Of a DNA stretch of 64,000 bases, positions 63,953 to 64,000 are shown in pieces (position 1 is the stretch's first letter; each line of letters opens with the position of its first letter). Source of the stretch: Mycobacterium pseudokansasii (GTDB lineage: Bacteria > Actinomycetota > Actinomycetes > Mycobacteriales > Mycobacteriaceae); assembly GCF_900566075.1 (NCBI RefSeq), contig NZ_UPHU01000001.1, forward strand, positions 2,728,001 to 2,792,000, written 5' to 3'. The translations under genes were made by a program, and so were the position numbers. Below the pieces are notes generated by a model, which was not told the DNA's origin, searched no databases, and saw only the letters and a program-made list of their open reading frames with translations.

Positions 63953-64000
63953 CTTAGCGAACCTCGTTGAGAAGCCGTTCGCGACGGTGTCCAACATCGT
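63939..64000 (+). CDS. Start of a short-chain fatty acyl-CoA reductase (Rv1543-like), cut by window end
   Basis: ATG 63939 follows CAGGAG 9 nt upstream. The 20 visible residues, MNLGDLANLVEKPFATVSNI, closely resemble the start of Rv1543 as I recall it, a short-chain dehydrogenase annotated as fatty acyl-CoA reductase. Position after glbN agrees with that gene order. The catalytic part lies outside the window. Confidence 0.7.
   Translation, partial: MNLGDLANLVEKPFATVSNI

Overview
The window is chromosomal DNA from a high-GC actinobacterium, almost certainly a slow-growing, lipooligosaccharide (LOS)-producing Mycobacterium. The evidence is twofold. First, the right half follows the gene order known in M. 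tuberculosis from Rv1531 through Rv1543: an AhpD-like protein, a hotdog thioesterase, an NPD-like oxidase, a TetR regulator, an Mg2+ riboswitch with the Rv1535-type small protein, ileS, dinX, ansA, lspA, an RluD-type pseudouridine synthase, glbN and the start of Rv1543. Second, the left half carries the lipid part of LOS synthesis: two Mas-like PKSs of the Pks5 type, a FadD25-type fatty acyl-AMP ligase, MmpL12 and PapA acyltransferases. The sugar genes predict a CDP-activated 3-C-methyl-4-amino-deoxyhexose. This resembles the N-acylkansosamine of M. kansasii and M. gastri LOS, so a member of that group is my best guess. The species call is inference.

Layout. 0-9.4 kb: a lipoprotein, two large membrane proteins (one a GT-C/GT87 type), a GtrA-like protein, a methyltransferase, two GT2 glycosyltransferases (one GtrB-like with C-terminal membrane segments) and an SDR. 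Together they look like a polyprenyl-phosphate-sugar glycosylation module. 9.7-17.5 kb: a tightly overlapping eight-gene operon, starting with rfbF, rfbG, a 3,5-epimerase, a C-methyltransferase and a PLP aminotransferase. It continues with an unusual trio: an ATP-grasp ligase, a phosphatase-like/SDR fusion and a TylF-type O-methyltransferase. 17.8-39.5 kb: a methyltransferase, pks5 copy 1, divergent fadD25, an IS110-type transposase remnant, mmpL12 with an NGNGHT repeat tail, papA and pks5 copy 2. 40.1-43.9 kb: the conserved Rv1531-Rv1535-like block with an M-box. 44.1-51.9 kb: a second LOS block inserted between the Rv1535-like gene and ileS, holding two GT2s, a methyltransferase, a GAP/SfLAP transporter-like protein, a GT1 and two acyltransferases. 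52.4-64 kb: T-box/ileS, an inserted arylsulfatase and methyltransferase, dinX, ansA, lspA, the pseudouridine synthase, a decayed sigma-factor/YCII relic where M. tuberculosis has lprI, glbN, and a partial reductase at the edge.

How the parts fit: FadD25 activates a fatty acid and hands it to a Pks5-type synthase, which makes a methyl-branched acyl chain. PapA enzymes transfer the chains to the trehalose-containing core. GT1 and GT2 enzymes and sugar methyltransferases build the oligosaccharide. The rfbF operon supplies an amino sugar for the distal end. MmpL12 and the GAP-family protein probably move the product across the membrane. The Gtr-like module probably adds sugar outside the cytoplasm. 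The features with the least precedent are the ATP-grasp/phosphatase-SDR/TylF trio and a duplicated promoter-like element upstream of pks5 copy 1 and mmpL12.
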